DNA of 64,000 nucleotides from Lepidodermella squamata (Eukaryota; Gastrotricha). The first letter of the stretch is position 1, and every line of letters starts with the position of its first letter. Below are positions 1 to 12,704 of the stretch, piece by piece. Under the pieces are notes generated by a model. It made no database searches. It saw only the letters and a program-made list of their open reading frames with translations, and had not been told where the DNA came from. A program made the position numbers and the translations under genes. The stretch spans positions 992,001-1,056,000 of the forward strand of contig JBLDXI010000033.1 in the NCBI GenBank assembly GCA_047495785.1. The letters are read 5' to 3'.

Positions 1-1455
1 CTTCGGACATTTGTTGGGAATTTCCGTTTTGATGCTTGGGGTTTTTTGATTTTGTATCGATGCCATAACAAGCCCCAAAGCGGCAGGCCTTCATCCGGGT
101 CGACTAGTTCGATTGTAACAATGCAGATCGAGACAGTTACGACGGAGAGTCCGAGCATTAAATTCAGGTAGGTTTGAATCAGCGACTCGTCCGAGGATCT
201 TGGCAGCTGCTCGGCCAGCTGGCCTTGGAAGAAAAAGGCTGTTAGCAGCACGACAGTACCCTGAGGCACTCGATCGATGAATTTGATCGGCATGAGATAG
301 GTCAACACTTGGAGTATCGATAGAAGAGTTAACGGGACGAGGAAAGTTCGCTTGAAGTAGTCAGGTTTCCTCTGTAAAACGATGAAAAACTGCATTCGGC
401 TGAACCCAGTCCGCTTTCCAGTTCGGTAAATTGCAGGAAATCCGTCGGCACCTGAAAAAAGTATTTTTTAATTTATTCAAATTATTTTTTAATTTATTAT
501 TATTGTAATTAATTTAAATTTTTTGAATTTTCAAAATATTTTTTTGAATTTTTTACTAACCTATCAGCGTCCACATTGGATTCTCAGCGTACATTCCTAA
601 TGCGACGGTATCGGATTTGTCCGGCCTTTCGACGATTTCAAGCTCCGTCCATTTGTAGGTAATTGATTCAATAACAATCGAGCATCGTCTGGAAAAAATT
701 AGTAAAAAAATTTAATTTAATTCTATAAAAAAAATAAAATAAAAAAATGAACAAAAATGAAATAATAAATTATAAAAAAAATGAAAAAAATGGATTAATG
801 AATCTTTATATACTGGAAATCGAAGGGGTAGAATTTGAGATCGAGGCGGCATCGTGTGGCGAATTTGCCACTCGGATGGTACCAAACTTGGCCGTCATTG
901 GTGACTCGGAATCGAAAATCGTCGTTATGGATCAAGCTAATGATGTCATCAACGCTGTTGGCTACTTGCAAATCAGGCGCCCATATCAACTCGGGCGCTA
1001 TTATAACCTCCTTAATGCCGCCAAACCGCGCAGGATCCCACCTGAGCGACGGGTCGACCCAGCCCTAAATTCGAAAAATATTTGAAAAATCAGAAAAAAT
1101 TCCAAAAATTATTAACCAATTGAAGTCGGGCGGTTGTCACTAAAGTTTCGCTGTTTTCGATGATTTCCTGTACCCGAATGAGATAAAGCCGGCATAGTAC
1201 GATGAAAGGACAGGAATGCGAATCGTTCGACCCGTTTGGACAATCTTGCTCCGGGATAATCGTTTTGTTGTAGCCACTCTCAGGACCAATGAGAGCATCT
1301 AAAAGCTTCGACTCGTGGCGGCTTTTCGGCTTCCAGTGCTTGATAAAATTCGACCCCGGCCTTTCATCAACCAGGTCACGTGTTTCGTCCTGAGCCTCAA
1401 TCACGGCAAAGGCCGAAAAAACTAGGGCAAACGTGATGAGGTAATTTCTGTTCAT
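1..1455 (-). CDS. Cys-loop receptor subunit A (partial, 3' end cut by window)
   Basis: Divergent pentameric ligand-gated channel subunit, expected in the plasma membrane. Exons read on the minus strand: 1455-1117, 1064-814, 688-561 and 451 to beyond 1; reading phase is kept at every junction. It starts with a signal peptide (MNRNYLITFALVFSAFAV), then the family N-terminal segment SGYNKTIIP with two cysteines, loop A (IWAPDLQVANS), and a Cys-loop split by an intron (C, 13 residues, C, with YPFDFQ). M1, M2 and M3 lie in one uninterrupted exon, so the two introns that flank M2 in gene C are absent. Pore sequence is DRVPQGTVVLLTAFFFQG, the only member with PQG instead of PQA. The window ends in the M3-M4 loop, so M4 and the tail are not visible. 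It is divergent to gene B. The ligand cannot be inferred. Confidence 0.85.
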
Positions 1456-2557
1456 ATCACATGAAATTCAGGTGAAAAATCGCGCCAATAACGGCGATCT
1501 AGAACAAGTTATATTACCAACTACAATAACAAAATCGCTTTATTGCTTCTTCAATGGCTATTATTGCGTTTGTTATTTATCGTTAATGATCAAGCACCAT
1601 GAAAAGCCGGTCAAGAAACTAACTACCTGTAAGCACTTTTCTCATTTCCGCTCCTCCTTTCACCTAATTTTCACCGCTTTTCATTACACCTTATATTATA
1701 GACCATAAGGCGCTATTTTTAGATCATGATTGCCCTTCTGGGCCGGGGAAGTTGACAATTTTTGCCGAAATATTTTGTCACCAAATGTATAAATGTATTG
1801 TGGACTGCGTACAATTGCGGAAAAATCACCCTTTTTCATTTGATTGATAGTAATAAAAATCAGGTAAAGAAGGTTTTCCATGTTTTTACCACAAGCCGGG
1901 TATAAACGCATTTATGCGAAATGCCGGCGGGCTTTCACGCGCCGTCGGTTAACAACATAATATCCGCGCCTTAGATGAGATTACTCGGGCTAGTTTGTTG
2001 CTATTCATTTGTATAATATGCTTACACAGCACCTGTGATCGCGCGCGTTGCAAATACTTAGCGGAACGCAGCAAAAGAACGAGGCTGTGCAATAATAATG
2101 ATATAACAGATAAAATCTTTTCGGGGAGATGCGCGTGGCAAGAAATTTATCATGTCTAATTACATAGAACATTGCATAGGACATAGAAAAAATGACAATA
2201 ATTATACGGAATTGATTTTTTGACCGCGCATTCAGTGACCCAGAAACAACCTCGAATTTGATTTGACCTCAAATTAATTTCTTTGTCCGTTTCCAAAATC
2301 TCAAACAATGCGGTTGTTATTATGAAAATTAAACTCGAATTTTATATAAAATGTTTGCCACGCGGTTCAGGACTCTATTTTTAGATAATCTCGCGCTGTT
2401 GAGAATCGCGCCAGCGTATTATCCGCGCTGAAATATATCGGCGTGTCGAAAATAAAATCCAGCTTAAAAATGGCGAAGGAAAATAAAATCTTTTAATTGC
2501 TGCATTTTGCGGGTGAAATAATCAACAATTTTATTTGTTGACACTTTCGAGACGGCA
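1456..2557. other. Divergent intergenic region between receptor genes A and B
   Basis: About 1.1 kb between two outward-facing receptor starts, so it should hold both promoters. It is AT-rich. I see no convincing ORF, repeat or canonical TATA box at a sensible distance from either start. Confidence 0.4.
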
Positions 2558-4327
2558 ATGTCGTATGTTTTCGTGCTAATATATTTGGCTTCTCGAGCCT
2601 TCTCGGTAGCAGCCAGTGATTATATACCAGTTAGCGCACCTGACGGCCCTTCGTCTCTTGCTCAGATCGCTCAACACCGATTTGTCTCCTCACTGATTCA
2701 TAAGCTCATTGGGCCGGGTAGTGGTTATAACCGAACTGTCATACCAGCGTCTTCTTGCCAGTTCTACAACGCTTCGTTGAGTTCGATCAAGTCACATGGA
2801 ACATCTGGCCATTGCCCTTTTGTAGTCCAGACCAGGCTGTTCCTCATCCGGGTGCAGGAAATCATCGAAAATGACGAAACTCTCGTCACAACCGCTAGAT
2901 TACAGCTGGTTCGATTTTTTAAAAAAATTTTCTCGATTTTAACTTAATAAAAACTAGGCCTGGGATGATTTAGCGCTGAGATGGGACCCGGCAAAATATG
3001 GCAATATCAAGGCTATTATTTTGCCGCCTAGAGCAATATGGGCTCCTGATCTGCAAATCGCCAATAGCGTCGATGATGATATAAACCTAATCCATTCCGA
3101 TAAATTCTGGTTTCGAGTCACATTCGAGGGTAAATTTCAATTATTTTGCGACAAATTTTACCCTGAATGACTTTTCAAGGTCGAGTTTGGTATCACCCAA
3201 GCGGAAAATTCGCTACCCGATGCTCGTTGGATCTTCGCTTTTATCCTTTCGATTATCAGTGAGTCATCTTTCAGCTTTCATCTACGTAAAAAATTGCTCA
3301 TTTCGGGATAGGAAATGCTCCATTCTCGTCGAGTCGGTCATTTATACCTCGAAGGAACTGGTGACCATACTACGACTCGATAAGCATGACGCAGTGTCCC
3401 TGGGAATGTACGCAGAAAATCCAATGTGGACATTGAAAGGTAAACTGGTATTCCAGAAAAACTTCCCCAAACAATTAAAAAATCATTTCAGATACGCAAG
3501 GCTTCGCTTATGTCTATAAAACTGGTTCATCGACAGGTTTCAGCAGGGTTCAATACTGGTTCATCCTTAAGAGAAAACCAAGTAAGACTTGGAGAGGAAA
3601 CTGAAATTTATTGAATTTTGTGTGTGTTCCAGATTACTTTCAGCGAACTTTCCTTGTACCTTTGATTCTTCTATCTACCCTTCAAGTATTAACCTACCTT
3701 TTACCCATGCAATTTATTGACAGAGTAAGAAATACGAAAATTTTGAATCATCCTTAAATTTCGTGAATAACACAGGTACCCCAAGCGACTGTTGTGCTCC
3801 TAACTGCGTTCTTCTTCCAAGGCTATGTATCAGAGCAGCTTCCAAGATCCTCATCCGAGTCTTTCGTTCAAACTTACATCAATCTGATAATTACTCTCAG
3901 CGTCATCACCGTCTCAATCTGCACGCTAACAATCGAGCTGGTTCAACCGGATCAGGGTCTGCCATTGTGGGGATTTCTCCGCCTCTGCATGAAAACAGGG
4001 CCTCATTTGATGGTGATCAGAAAAAGCTTCTCCAAGGAAGAAAATCACGCCCCAGCCCTGCCAAGTGGCGGCAGTGAAATGGCCTTCATCGAGGCCGAGA
4101 CGTGGCGTCAACATAATGGGCAGAAAAAACCGTCGAAAAAAACGGAACGGCCAACGCGGGCTATTCTCGTTGCGGCACTTTTCAACTGGTTCGGGTTTTT
4201 ATTGAGCGTTTCGATTTCCTTCGTTTACCCTATCATAGCTTTAGTAGGACTGTCATCCACCCCTCCGCCTACAATTACTCACGGAAACACGGAGAATGCA
4301 TCTCTTTCTTACTACGCAGAATATTAG
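2558..4327 (+). CDS. Cys-loop receptor subunit B
   Basis: Exons 2558-2908, 2958-3129, 3180-3258, 3312-3439, 3492-3581, 3633-3724 and 3776-4327 join in frame to 487 residues. Signal peptide MSYVFVLIYLASRAFSVAA, N-terminal cysteine pair around CPFVVQ, loop A IWAPDLQIANS, Cys-loop C(x13)C containing FYPFDYQK, M2 with DRVPQATVVLLTAFFFQG and SEQLP at its outer end. The M3-M4 loop is Lys/Arg/Ser-rich, and the protein ends SYYAEY. Two oddities: an extra intron inside the Cys-loop exon (3130-3179, just before the VWYH motif), which no other member has, and AW at the exon-2 start where every other member has GW. Loop B reads ESVIYTS, without tryptophan, and loop C has no paired cysteines. Closest visible relatives are C and D, which share the ELVQPD motif after M3. 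Confidence 0.88.
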
Positions 4328-5513
4328 GTACGGCGATAAAACAGCGATTACGCATAAGAGCGAATGCGACAAAACAGCAAATTTTCTACTTTGCGACAAA
4401 ACAGCGCAAACATACCATGTAAAAGATTCAGTGGGTTTCTGCTGTTATATCGCAGGTTGAAAAATTTGCTGTTTTGTCGCGTCTGCTGTTTTGGGTATTT
4501 GCTGTTATGACCGAGTATTAAACTCAGAGCCTTTAGTTTGAAAATGGGTTCCAGCATTAGTTTCCTATACGTTTTTTCGGTCCTTTCTAGAATTATCCCA
4601 ACCGATAGATCTCACCATTACGCTTCGGCCTACTGAGGCGATATCGATTCCAAGTATCGATTTTGCAAATCAGTGATTTTTGTGATCAACATTTTTTCGA
4701 AGTCTAACTTACCCATCATTCTATATACCTGGGGGTACCACTTAGCCAATAACTCACGGTTAGAGGGTGCATCAGTAATCAGTATCGATCAAGGAAAGAA
4801 AAAGCCGAAATCGGAAGAATCGGAAGAATCTAGAGCCCGGACTCTTAAATTAGTGCTGAAATCTCAAGTCGTAGGGGTGCGAATGTTCAGACTTCGCACC
4901 CAATAGGATTGGACATTATATGTAAGTCCGAATTTTTATGTTCAATATTGTTGCGTGCTATCGTCATACGTCATATAACAGGTCGAAAGGACGAATGAAG
5001 GCGGGCCTGTTTTAAAAATCGAAATAAAAATAAAAAATGCGCACCGCAGTGTTTTGATTTGGTATCACCGGTGAAGCGGTCGATTTCACCTGATTACTTA
5101 TTCATCATATAAAATGCCTGGTTTAAACTTAAGCACGAACACTTCAGGCAGTCACACAAGATGGCCAAGGGGCAGTTTTTTGGCTCATAAAACGATTATT
5201 TATAGCTATTCATTACCGATTCAGTTTTGAAAATATCTTGCATAGTTATCGTGTTTACCGCGACTGGTAATTACTGCGTGAAACAGGTAGATGGCCTGGC
5301 GGGAGGTTCTTACTCGGAGCCATTTAATGCATTCCTAATTTCTTGAGGCGAAACGCAATAATAACATAGCCATATCGATCACACATACAGGTATAAATAA
5401 TATTGCAACCATTTTGGCGCAACAGGCAGCGCCGATTAATTAATAATGGTCGCGGTTATAATATTACATTTCATTTCGCCGCCTAAGATTTGTTAGGAAG
5501 CATCTCTGAAAAA
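4328..5513. other. Intergenic region holding a dispersed repeat
   Basis: No supported gene. Bases about 4,580-4,830 are a copy of the repeat also found at about 58,285-58,560, in the last intron of the third transporter gene. A downstream stretch of roughly 250-300 bases is AT-rich and featureless to my eye. Confidence 0.55.
4580..4830 (+). repeat. Dispersed repeat, copy 1
   Basis: The 41-base core at 4640-4680 (begins GATATCGATTCCAAGTATCG) recurs almost unchanged at 58,369-58,408. Shared blocks continue on both sides: an ACCGATAGA block upstream, then a block ending in GTATCGATCAA followed by A-rich sequence and GCCGAAATCG. No ORF spans it. Its class is unknown. Confidence 0.7.
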
Positions 5514-6322
5514 ATGCTTGCCAAGGTGATGGAGTCTGATTTTCAGACGATGGACGAACGTGGCCGGCAGAAGACCAATTATTATCTGGCCCACAAATTG
5601 GCGAAACAGCCATTTTTGGGCGAAAATCCAGCGGCGGCGAGGTCAAGCCAATCGTCGCTGAACGCTGCCGGAATTCCGACCTCGCTTTATGGATCAGTTC
5701 ACGTTATCGACGTCGGGCAAATGCGGGAAAGTGCCAAGAAACACTCGGTAGTCGCAGTTATTTTCAGCTTTTTCTCATGTTCAACATTTTTCTGCTCGAT
5801 ACCTGCCGTTATTTTGGCGTTTCGAGGCCCGGATAATCCAAACAATTACATCACAGCTAAATCTTGCGCTATTGTCGCAATAGTAAGCAATACTAATATT
5901 GTTCGAATTTCCATTGATTTTTTTTCTCGCAGGTTTGGTCGATAATTACCATATTCATTTTGGCCCTGATTGGCGCGATTTTCTTCTCTGAATCCTGGAA
6001 ATTGTACAATCAACCTATCACTCCAACTCCGTTCGATGCCTATGTCTCAAGGAGCCCAATTCAAAATTCTGAGACTTCTACCCTGGAAAGCCCGACTGAC
6101 GAAACTACCTACGCCGAGCCAACCGTTAAGGGCAAGGTTATAATTAGTCATTCGAAGCCTGACGCATCGCCCGTCTCAGCCAGAGTGGCGGCTTGCGAAC
6201 GCCCAGGATACTGCAATGCTAAAGATTACAATTTTTGTAAAGACAACTATTATTCCTACACTAGCTGCGTTGATTCCTGGTGGGGATGCAGCAGTCGATG
6301 CTGTGCCTGCCTATTTTTTTAA
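5514..6322 (+). CDS. Possible CD225/dispanin-like small membrane protein
   Basis: Two exons, 5514-5882 and 5933-6322, phase 0, 252 residues. The ATG at 5514 (MLAKVMESDFQ) is the first in frame. A soluble N-terminal part of about 80 residues is followed by two hydrophobic segments, SVVAVIFSFFSCSTFF and VWSIITIFILALIGAIFF, joined by FRGPDNPNNYITAKSC. This arrangement (Cys-containing first helix ending in IPA, then a short polar loop with an AK motif, then a second helix) resembles the CD225/dispanin fold of interferon-induced transmembrane proteins, but that call is by eye. The C-terminus is unusual: a Thr/Ser/Pro stretch, then about 45 residues with eight cysteines (CERPGYC, SWWGCSSRCCAC). It lies between receptor genes B and C on the same strand with no obvious functional link. 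Confidence 0.6.
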
Positions 6323-6955
6323 CTAAATTTCATAATTATGGATTTAATTTTATTTGGAAAAAATGCGCCTTAATAATTTTAATTTTCGCTTGTTATCATT
6401 ATTATTGCAATATTATTGATACCTTTGAATAATAATAAAACCGGATTTTCTTGCAAATCCAAGAGATTAAATAACAGTAAAAAAAACTGCACTGGTAAGT
6501 GAGTATGTAAATCATCATTACGTTCGATATGACAAAGAAACATTGTTTGTGAATAAGCAGCTATTATCAATCGCTCGTCTTTCTCCATATATTTGCTTGG
6601 GACTCGACGAAATATATACCCGGTTTAAGAAAACATACTACAGGGACGGCGCAGTGTAATAAACCGAGGCCAAACAGCAATCGATTCACGTATCTATCAC
6701 ACTTTTTATTAGGCCCCGCTAACAGCTAATTGGGTCAGCGAATAGGCTGAATGCTGAATTTAACAGCCCACTGAGAGAGATGAATGCCTAAATAATGTCA
6801 CTTATCGATTTTTGTTGTTTGGCTTTTTAGAGTTATACTAGTCTCCGGTGTGTCATAAATGATACTTGGCGATTCACTAGGGGCTATAAGCCTTGAAAAA
6901 TGCCCGACTTTCAATGTCATTTTCCCCTATTATAACTATAAGATAGGCGCATAAA
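6323..6955. other. Intergenic region upstream of receptor gene C
   Basis: AT-rich. I see no gene or repeat. A TATAACTATAAG stretch at about 6,930-6,942 lies some 15-25 bases before the ATG of gene C. That is too close for an ordinary TATA box unless the leader is extremely short. Confidence 0.3.
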
Positions 6956-8840
6956 ATGGGTCATAGCGTAATTATAGTCCTATCGATGCTCATCTCTGCC
7001 GCACTGAGCCAGGTGATGAATCCTAAATTGAGCCAATACTCGAATCTGCTGAGTTCAACGCCGAAATTGGTCGACAAAAACGCGCCTGAAATTCGACAGC
7101 ATAGAGTCATGGCATCTCTGTTGAACAAATTAATTGGCCCTGGTAGCTTGTACAACAAATCTATCATTCCAGCCGCCCCTTGCTATGCTAATTACACAAG
7201 TTCGGTGCCAAAGGACCGCGACCACTCGACCCGCAGCTGCCCTTTTATCGTGCAATGCCGTCTATTCCTCATCCGAATTCAGGATATTGTCGAAAATGAT
7301 GAGACGTTAATCACAACTGCCCGGCTTCAAATGGTGAGTTGGAAATAATTTAGGAAATCGGGCATTTTTTTTTATAAAATAATAAAATATCAATTCAATA
7401 ATAATCAATATTTAATATTATAATAATTTAATATTATTAAAATTTTAATTCTAATATTTTTTATTAAAAGGGCTGGGATGATCTTGCATTGACGTGGAAT
7501 CCGGACGATTACGAGGGTATAAAAGCCGTAATCATCCCGCCATCGAAGATATGGTCTCCTGATCTGCAAATCGCTAATACAGTTGATAACGTGATTTCGC
7601 TTCACCACGCCAGTGATTTCTGGTTCAGGGTCAGCTACGACGGTCGAGTTTGGTTTCATCACAGCGGCCGTTTTGCAACTCGATGCGCGCTAGATTTACG
7701 GCATTATCCTTTCGATTATCAGTGGGTCAAATACTATTTTTTCTTGAATTTTTCGAATTTTAAATTATTATTTAGGCGATGTTCAATTGTTTTTGAATCG
7801 GTTTTATACACGTCGGCGGAATTGTTGACAATAATGAGGCCAGACAAGCCGGATCCTGTATCCTTAGGAATGTTTGCTGAAAATCCCATGTGGTCATTGA
7901 TCGGTATTTTTGTATGCATTTGTTTCCATAAAAACTGACGAAATTTTGTAGAGACCAATGGATACTCGACCGTTTATAAAACTGGTGCCAGAACAGGTTT
8001 CAGTCGAGTTCAATTTTGGTTTTTGATCAAGCGTAAACCAGGTTAATTAATTTAACCAAAAAAATTATATTTAATAATTAAATAATTGTTTCAGACTACT
8101 TTCAGCGCACCTTCCTTATTCCCATGTCATTACTCTCAATACTTCAGGTAAAATATCGGTAAACTACGATTTTATGCGATTAAATTTTCGATTCCAGGTG
8201 CTCACGTATTTACTTCCTATGCAATTTATCGATCGGGTAATTTTTCGAAATTTTCGAAATTATTTTATTTATTGCTTCCATCCAGGTTCCTCAAGCAACT
8301 GTTGTGCTTTTGACGGCTTTCTTCTTTCAAGGCTACGTTTCTGATAGCCTACCGAGGTCTTCAGCTGACTCATTGGTTCAAAATTATCTCAACCTCATCA
8401 TTGGCCTCTCAGTTTTCACTATCTTTCTATGCACTGTCACAATTGAACTCGTCCAACCTGACCCTGGATTGCCGTTGTGGGGATTTTTGCGACTATGTAC
8501 CAAACGGCGCGTTCCTGTGCGATCAAAAGCTATTCAGACTAGAATTATGAAAAACCAATACCACAACGACGAAGCCGAAGTAACCGACGAAGAATTTCAG
8601 CCCGATGGTCGAAGTTATTCACACAGAAGCTCGCCTGATCCTATCATGTTCATCTCGCCCTTGAATATGGGACCTTTGACGAAAAGCACAATTTTATCCG
8701 CCTTAATTAATTGGTTCGGGTTTTTGCTTAGCGTTTGCGTGTCAGTTTTTTACCCGCTGATTGTGTTCTACGGATTGTCGACGAAAGAACCACCGCCGCT
8801 GCCTGGTGAAAGCAATTCAACATCCTACTACGCCGAATGA
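6956..8840 (+). CDS. Cys-loop receptor subunit C
   Basis: Seven exons (6956-7333, 7471-7721, 7776-7903, 7952-8041, 8095-8147, 8198-8236, 8286-8840) give 497 residues with all phases consistent. This is the intron-richest form of the main ground plan: M1 is split from its distal part after ILQ (8147), and a 39-base exon ends exactly at the DR that precedes M2. Features: signal peptide, SLYNKSIIPAAPC with partner cysteine in CPFIVQ, loop A IWSPDLQIAN, Cys-loop with YPFDYQ, loop B replaced by ESVLYTS, M2 DRVPQATVVLLTAFFFQG, a charged M3-M4 loop with an acidic block, M4, and a tail ending SYYAE. In the Cys-loop exon the family motif VWYH reads VWFH. Confidence 0.88.
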
Positions 8841-9294
8841 GGACATTTGCCGTTTATTTAACCTCGTTGTATTGATCATTCGTTATCACCTTGAGAAAAA
8901 TTTAGTAAAAAAATTGATTCATTTTTTTTAATGATTTTTGTCTTTTTCGAGGATTTATAAGAAAAGATCCCAGGTCTCAATCATATCACCTGGGCCTTCA
9001 AAGCCGCACGATTTTATCGATTGAGGGTAAAAAAAACTGATTTTACTCTTAATTTGCGTGCAAAAAATGACGTAAAACCGCCGTGTAAATTATTTGCTCA
9101 ACGTCGGCCCAATTTCCGTCGCCAAATTTTATCGGAAATAGTGATACAAATATTACGCTGTTTGCTTTGTCGGAAGCCCGCACTTGTCGCACATCCGTTC
9201 TTTGCGACTATAGCTTCTCGCGGCACAAAAAAATGTAATTCTGCAAATTTTTGTCCACAAATTCGATTTCTGTATAGGTATCGCAAGGGCAAAA
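8841..9294. other. Short intergenic region between receptor genes C and D
   Basis: No supported gene. Apparent reading frames here run into gene D's signal peptide in other frames and lack any recognisable motif. Confidence 0.35.
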
Positions 9295-10992
9295 ATGACC
9301 GCTTTTCTGTTAAAATTGGCCCTGTCTCTGTTCAGTTTTTTACACGTCACCTGTAAAAATGGCACGAATAATCCGTTTGAATCTGCAACTTCGAGATTTC
9401 ATCAGCATTCAGCTGCTCTGCTCAAAAAACTACTCGGACCCGACAGCGGCTATAATAAGTTCCTAGTACCGCCAGCTCCTTGCTTCAATCCTAACGAAAC
9501 AGCTAAATATACGAATGACAAAGACGCGTCTTGCCCTTTTGTCGTTCAAGTCCGACTTTTCCTAATTCGAATACAGGAAATCGTTGAAAATGACGAAACC
9601 CTGATAACAACAGCGAGGATTCAATTAGGATGGACGGATTTGTCGCTAACCTGGAATCCTGATGATTACGGTGGGATTTCGTCTGTCGTCGTTCCGCCTG
9701 ACCGCATCTGGTCGCCGAATTTACAAATCGCGAACAGTGTTGACAATGATATCAGCCTGGTTCGAGGTCAGGATTTTTGGTTCAGAGTGACCAACGACGG
9801 CAGGGTTTGGTACCATCCAAGCGGCACCTTTTCAACCAGATGTACTCTCGACCTTAGATACTACCCCTTTGATTTTCAGTTCGTTTTTTTCGAATTTTGA
9901 AATTTTTGAAATTTATTTGACATTTCAGGCGTTGTTCTATGGTGATTGAATCTGTGATCTACACATCGAGTGAACTGTTGACAATAATAAGGACGGATAA
10001 GCCTAATCCTATATCACTTGGAATGTATGCTGAAAATCCTATGTGGGCCTTGAGAAGTAGGAAACCATTTGATCTGCGGCAAATATCGATTTCATTTTTT
10101 TCGCAGATTATAATGGACATTCCTCGATTTACAAAACTGGAGCTAAAACCGGATTTAGCCGAGTTCAATTCTGGTTCGTGCTGAAAAGGAAGCCAGACTA
10201 TTTTCAAAGGACTTACCTCTTCCCGCTAGTCCTACTTTCAATTCTTCAGGTAAAATTAAAATAAAAAATAAAAAAATTAAGCTGGATTTTTTTGCTTAAT
10301 TTTTCAAGGTTCTTGCCTACCTTTTACCAATGCAGTTTATTGACAGAGTAAGGACTGAATTATTTCTTCGATTGCCACTCATAAATTGATTTTTTAAGGT
10401 GCCGCAAGCCACTGTCGTGCTCCTTACTGGATTTTTCTTTCAGGGCTATGTTTCAGAAAGCCTTCCACGTTCTTCTTCAAGCTCCTTAGTTCAGACGTAT
10501 CTCAATCTAATCATCTCAATGTCCGTGTTAACCGTTTTCATTTGCACCATCACCATCGAACTAGTGCAGCCAGATCAGGGTCTTCACCTGTGGGGCTTGT
10601 TAAGGTGTTGCATCAAAAAAGTTCGCTCATCAGATTTCGGCTTCATACCGGAATCCAACAGCGATTTCAACTTTATCGACGCGTCAAACCACGATATTAA
10701 CGGGTCAGCTTTCAAGAGCCCGACTCTACCCATTCGAGGCAACGACTCGCACCGTTACAAAACGCGTCGAAACTCTAGAGCAGGTGGCTCGACTATCAAA
10801 GGCTGTGAAGCTTTGACGAAAACTGCCGTTATTGCTGCTTGGATCAACTGGTGCGGCTTCACGCTATGCGCCTCGGTTTCAATCCTCTTCCCCGTTATTG
10901 CCTTCGTAGGCCTAACCAGTGACATTCCGCCTACGATCCCGCAACCCTCGCCCGATAACATAACTTCATCTTCATACTACGCCGAGTATTAA
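9295..10992 (+). CDS. Cys-loop receptor subunit D
   Basis: Five exons: 9295-9878, 9929-10056, 10107-10249, 10309-10347 and 10399-10992; 495 residues. The usual intron between LQL and GW is absent, so the signal peptide, the N-terminal cysteine pair and the whole first half of the ligand-binding domain are one exon. The intron between the 90-base exon and M1 is also gone, but both introns flanking the 39-base pre-M2 exon remain. Loop A is IWSPNLQIANS (N replaces the usual D), the Cys-loop has YPFDFQ, loop B is ESVIYTS, and the pore is DRVPQATVVLLTGFFFQG. The tail ends SSSYYAEY. Gene E, on the opposite strand, ends 20 bases beyond the stop. Confidence 0.87.
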
Positions 10993-10994
10993 AA

Positions 10995-11012
10995 TTTATT
11001 AAAAGAAATAAA
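10995..11012. other. Overlapping polyadenylation signals of convergent genes D and E
   Basis: The gap between the two stop codons is only 20 bases (10993-11012). It contains AATAAA for the plus strand (11007-11012) and its complement TTTATT (10995-11000), which serves gene E. If both are used, each transcript ends inside the coding sequence of its neighbour and the two mRNAs overlap tail to tail. Confidence 0.55.
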
Positions 11013-12704
11013 TTATTCTGCGTAATAAGACGTTGTCACATTGTCAGGATCTGGTATTAGAGGCGGTCCTCTAGTAATGAGGCCAATATAGGCGATTAAC
11101 GGGTAAATTATCGATATGAGTATCGCGACAAGAAATCCGAACCAGTTGATGATTGCTGCTAATAAAGTCGCAGTTTTAAGGTGGCGATTTCGCTCAGAGC
11201 TGTTGTTCGAATTTGATCTCGATCTTCGCCTTATTCGAGTGCTCACCACTCCTTTTTCCTCTCCGCCCTCTTCAATGTCCAATTGTTCTGGAGTTGCTAG
11301 AGGGGCTTTCTTGTTCCGTGCCCGGTGTTTTCTTAGGCAATAGATAAATAGGCCCCAGAACGGCAGGCCATCGTCTGGATCGACAAGTTCGATTGTTATG
11401 ATGCAGATCGATACAGATACGACAGATAGGCCCAGCATTAGGTTGAGATAGGTTTGGACTAATGACTCGTCTGAACTTCTCGGTAGTTGCTCGGCTAGTT
11501 GGCCTTGAAAGAAAAATGCCGTTAACAGGACAACTGTAGCCTGGGGAATCTATAAATGAGATGAAAATTGTGAAAAAAATAAAAAAAATTGAGAAGATAA
11601 AATCAATAAATTACCCGATCAATGAATTTAATCGGAATTAAATAGGTCAGAACTTGTAAGATGGACAGCAGCAATAATGGGACAAGAAATGTCCTCTTGA
11701 AATAATCTAAAATTTTAATTTTAATTCTCATAAATAATTTTTGGGAGATCAAAAACCTGGCTTCCTCTTTAGGACTAGGTAAAATTGAATCCGACTGAAT
11801 CCTGTTTTTCGACCAGTTTTATATACAGCAGAGAATCCGTCGGCATCTAATTAAGGCGGATTATAAATTATTGGAAAAATATTTCCTATTACCTATCAAA
11901 GTCCACATAGGATTTTCAGCATACATTCCTAATGCGATTGCGGCTGGTTTATCTGGCCTTATTTTGATCAACATTTCGTCCGATGTATATACAACTGATT
12001 CAACCACGATTGTGCAGCGCCTTGGAAAAATTTTGAAAAAATTATAAAAAAATTGAGAAATTTTACTGGTAATCGAATGGATAATATCGAAGGTTCAGAA
12101 CGCATCGAGTCATGAATTTTCCACTCGGATGGTACCAAACGCGGCCTTCGTAAGTTACTCTGAAGCGAAAATCAGCGTTGTGGATTAGCCCGATGACGTC
12201 TTCCACGCTGTTAGCCACTTGAAGGTCGGGTGACCATATCAGCTCCGGGGCTATAATGACCTCCCTGATGTGGCCAAATTGCTCAGGATCCCAGGTGAGC
12301 GCAGGATCAAGCCAGCCCTAAATCCGACATTAATGAGCCGAGTTAATCATTGTAAGGGGAAATTATACCAGCTGAAGCCGAGCCGTAGTGACCAAAGTCT
12401 CGTGATTTTCAATAATTTCCTGTACCCGGATCAAGTAAAGCCGGCAGAAGATTTCGAAAGGACACGCCGATCCAGTTTCGCTTCTCGTCGAATTTTCTGG
12501 GCAGGTCGACGTAGGAATGATTTTCTTGTTGTAGCCGCTGTTTGGGCCGAGGAGTTTATCCAATAGTAGACTTAAATCTCGAGGCTTTGAAAGTGCTGGT
12601 TGGCGCAAGGGTGATAGATGATAATTGGCCGAGTTGGAATTAAGGTGCAAAACTATCAAAAGCTTGATTGCTGCTAGACATGAGAGCAACCCGTTAGCTC
12701 TCAT
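11013..12704 (-). CDS. Cys-loop receptor subunit E
   Basis: Minus-strand exons 12704-12369, 12317-12067, 12020-11893, 11846-11757, 11706-11615 and 11549-11013 join to 477 residues. Signal peptide (MRANGLLSCLAAIKLLIVLH), SGYNKKIIPTSTC with CPFEIFC, loop A IWSPDLQVANS, Cys-loop with YPFDYQ, loop B ESVVYTS. The pore begins IPQATVVLLTAFFFQG (Ile replaces Val at 1'). Like A and F it has QLAEQLP or its near equivalent outside M2 and the ELVDPD motif after M3, which groups these three minus-strand genes. The M3-M4 loop has an acidic run (DIEEGGEE) followed by Arg/Ser-rich sequence. The tail ends TTSYYAE. Confidence 0.87.
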
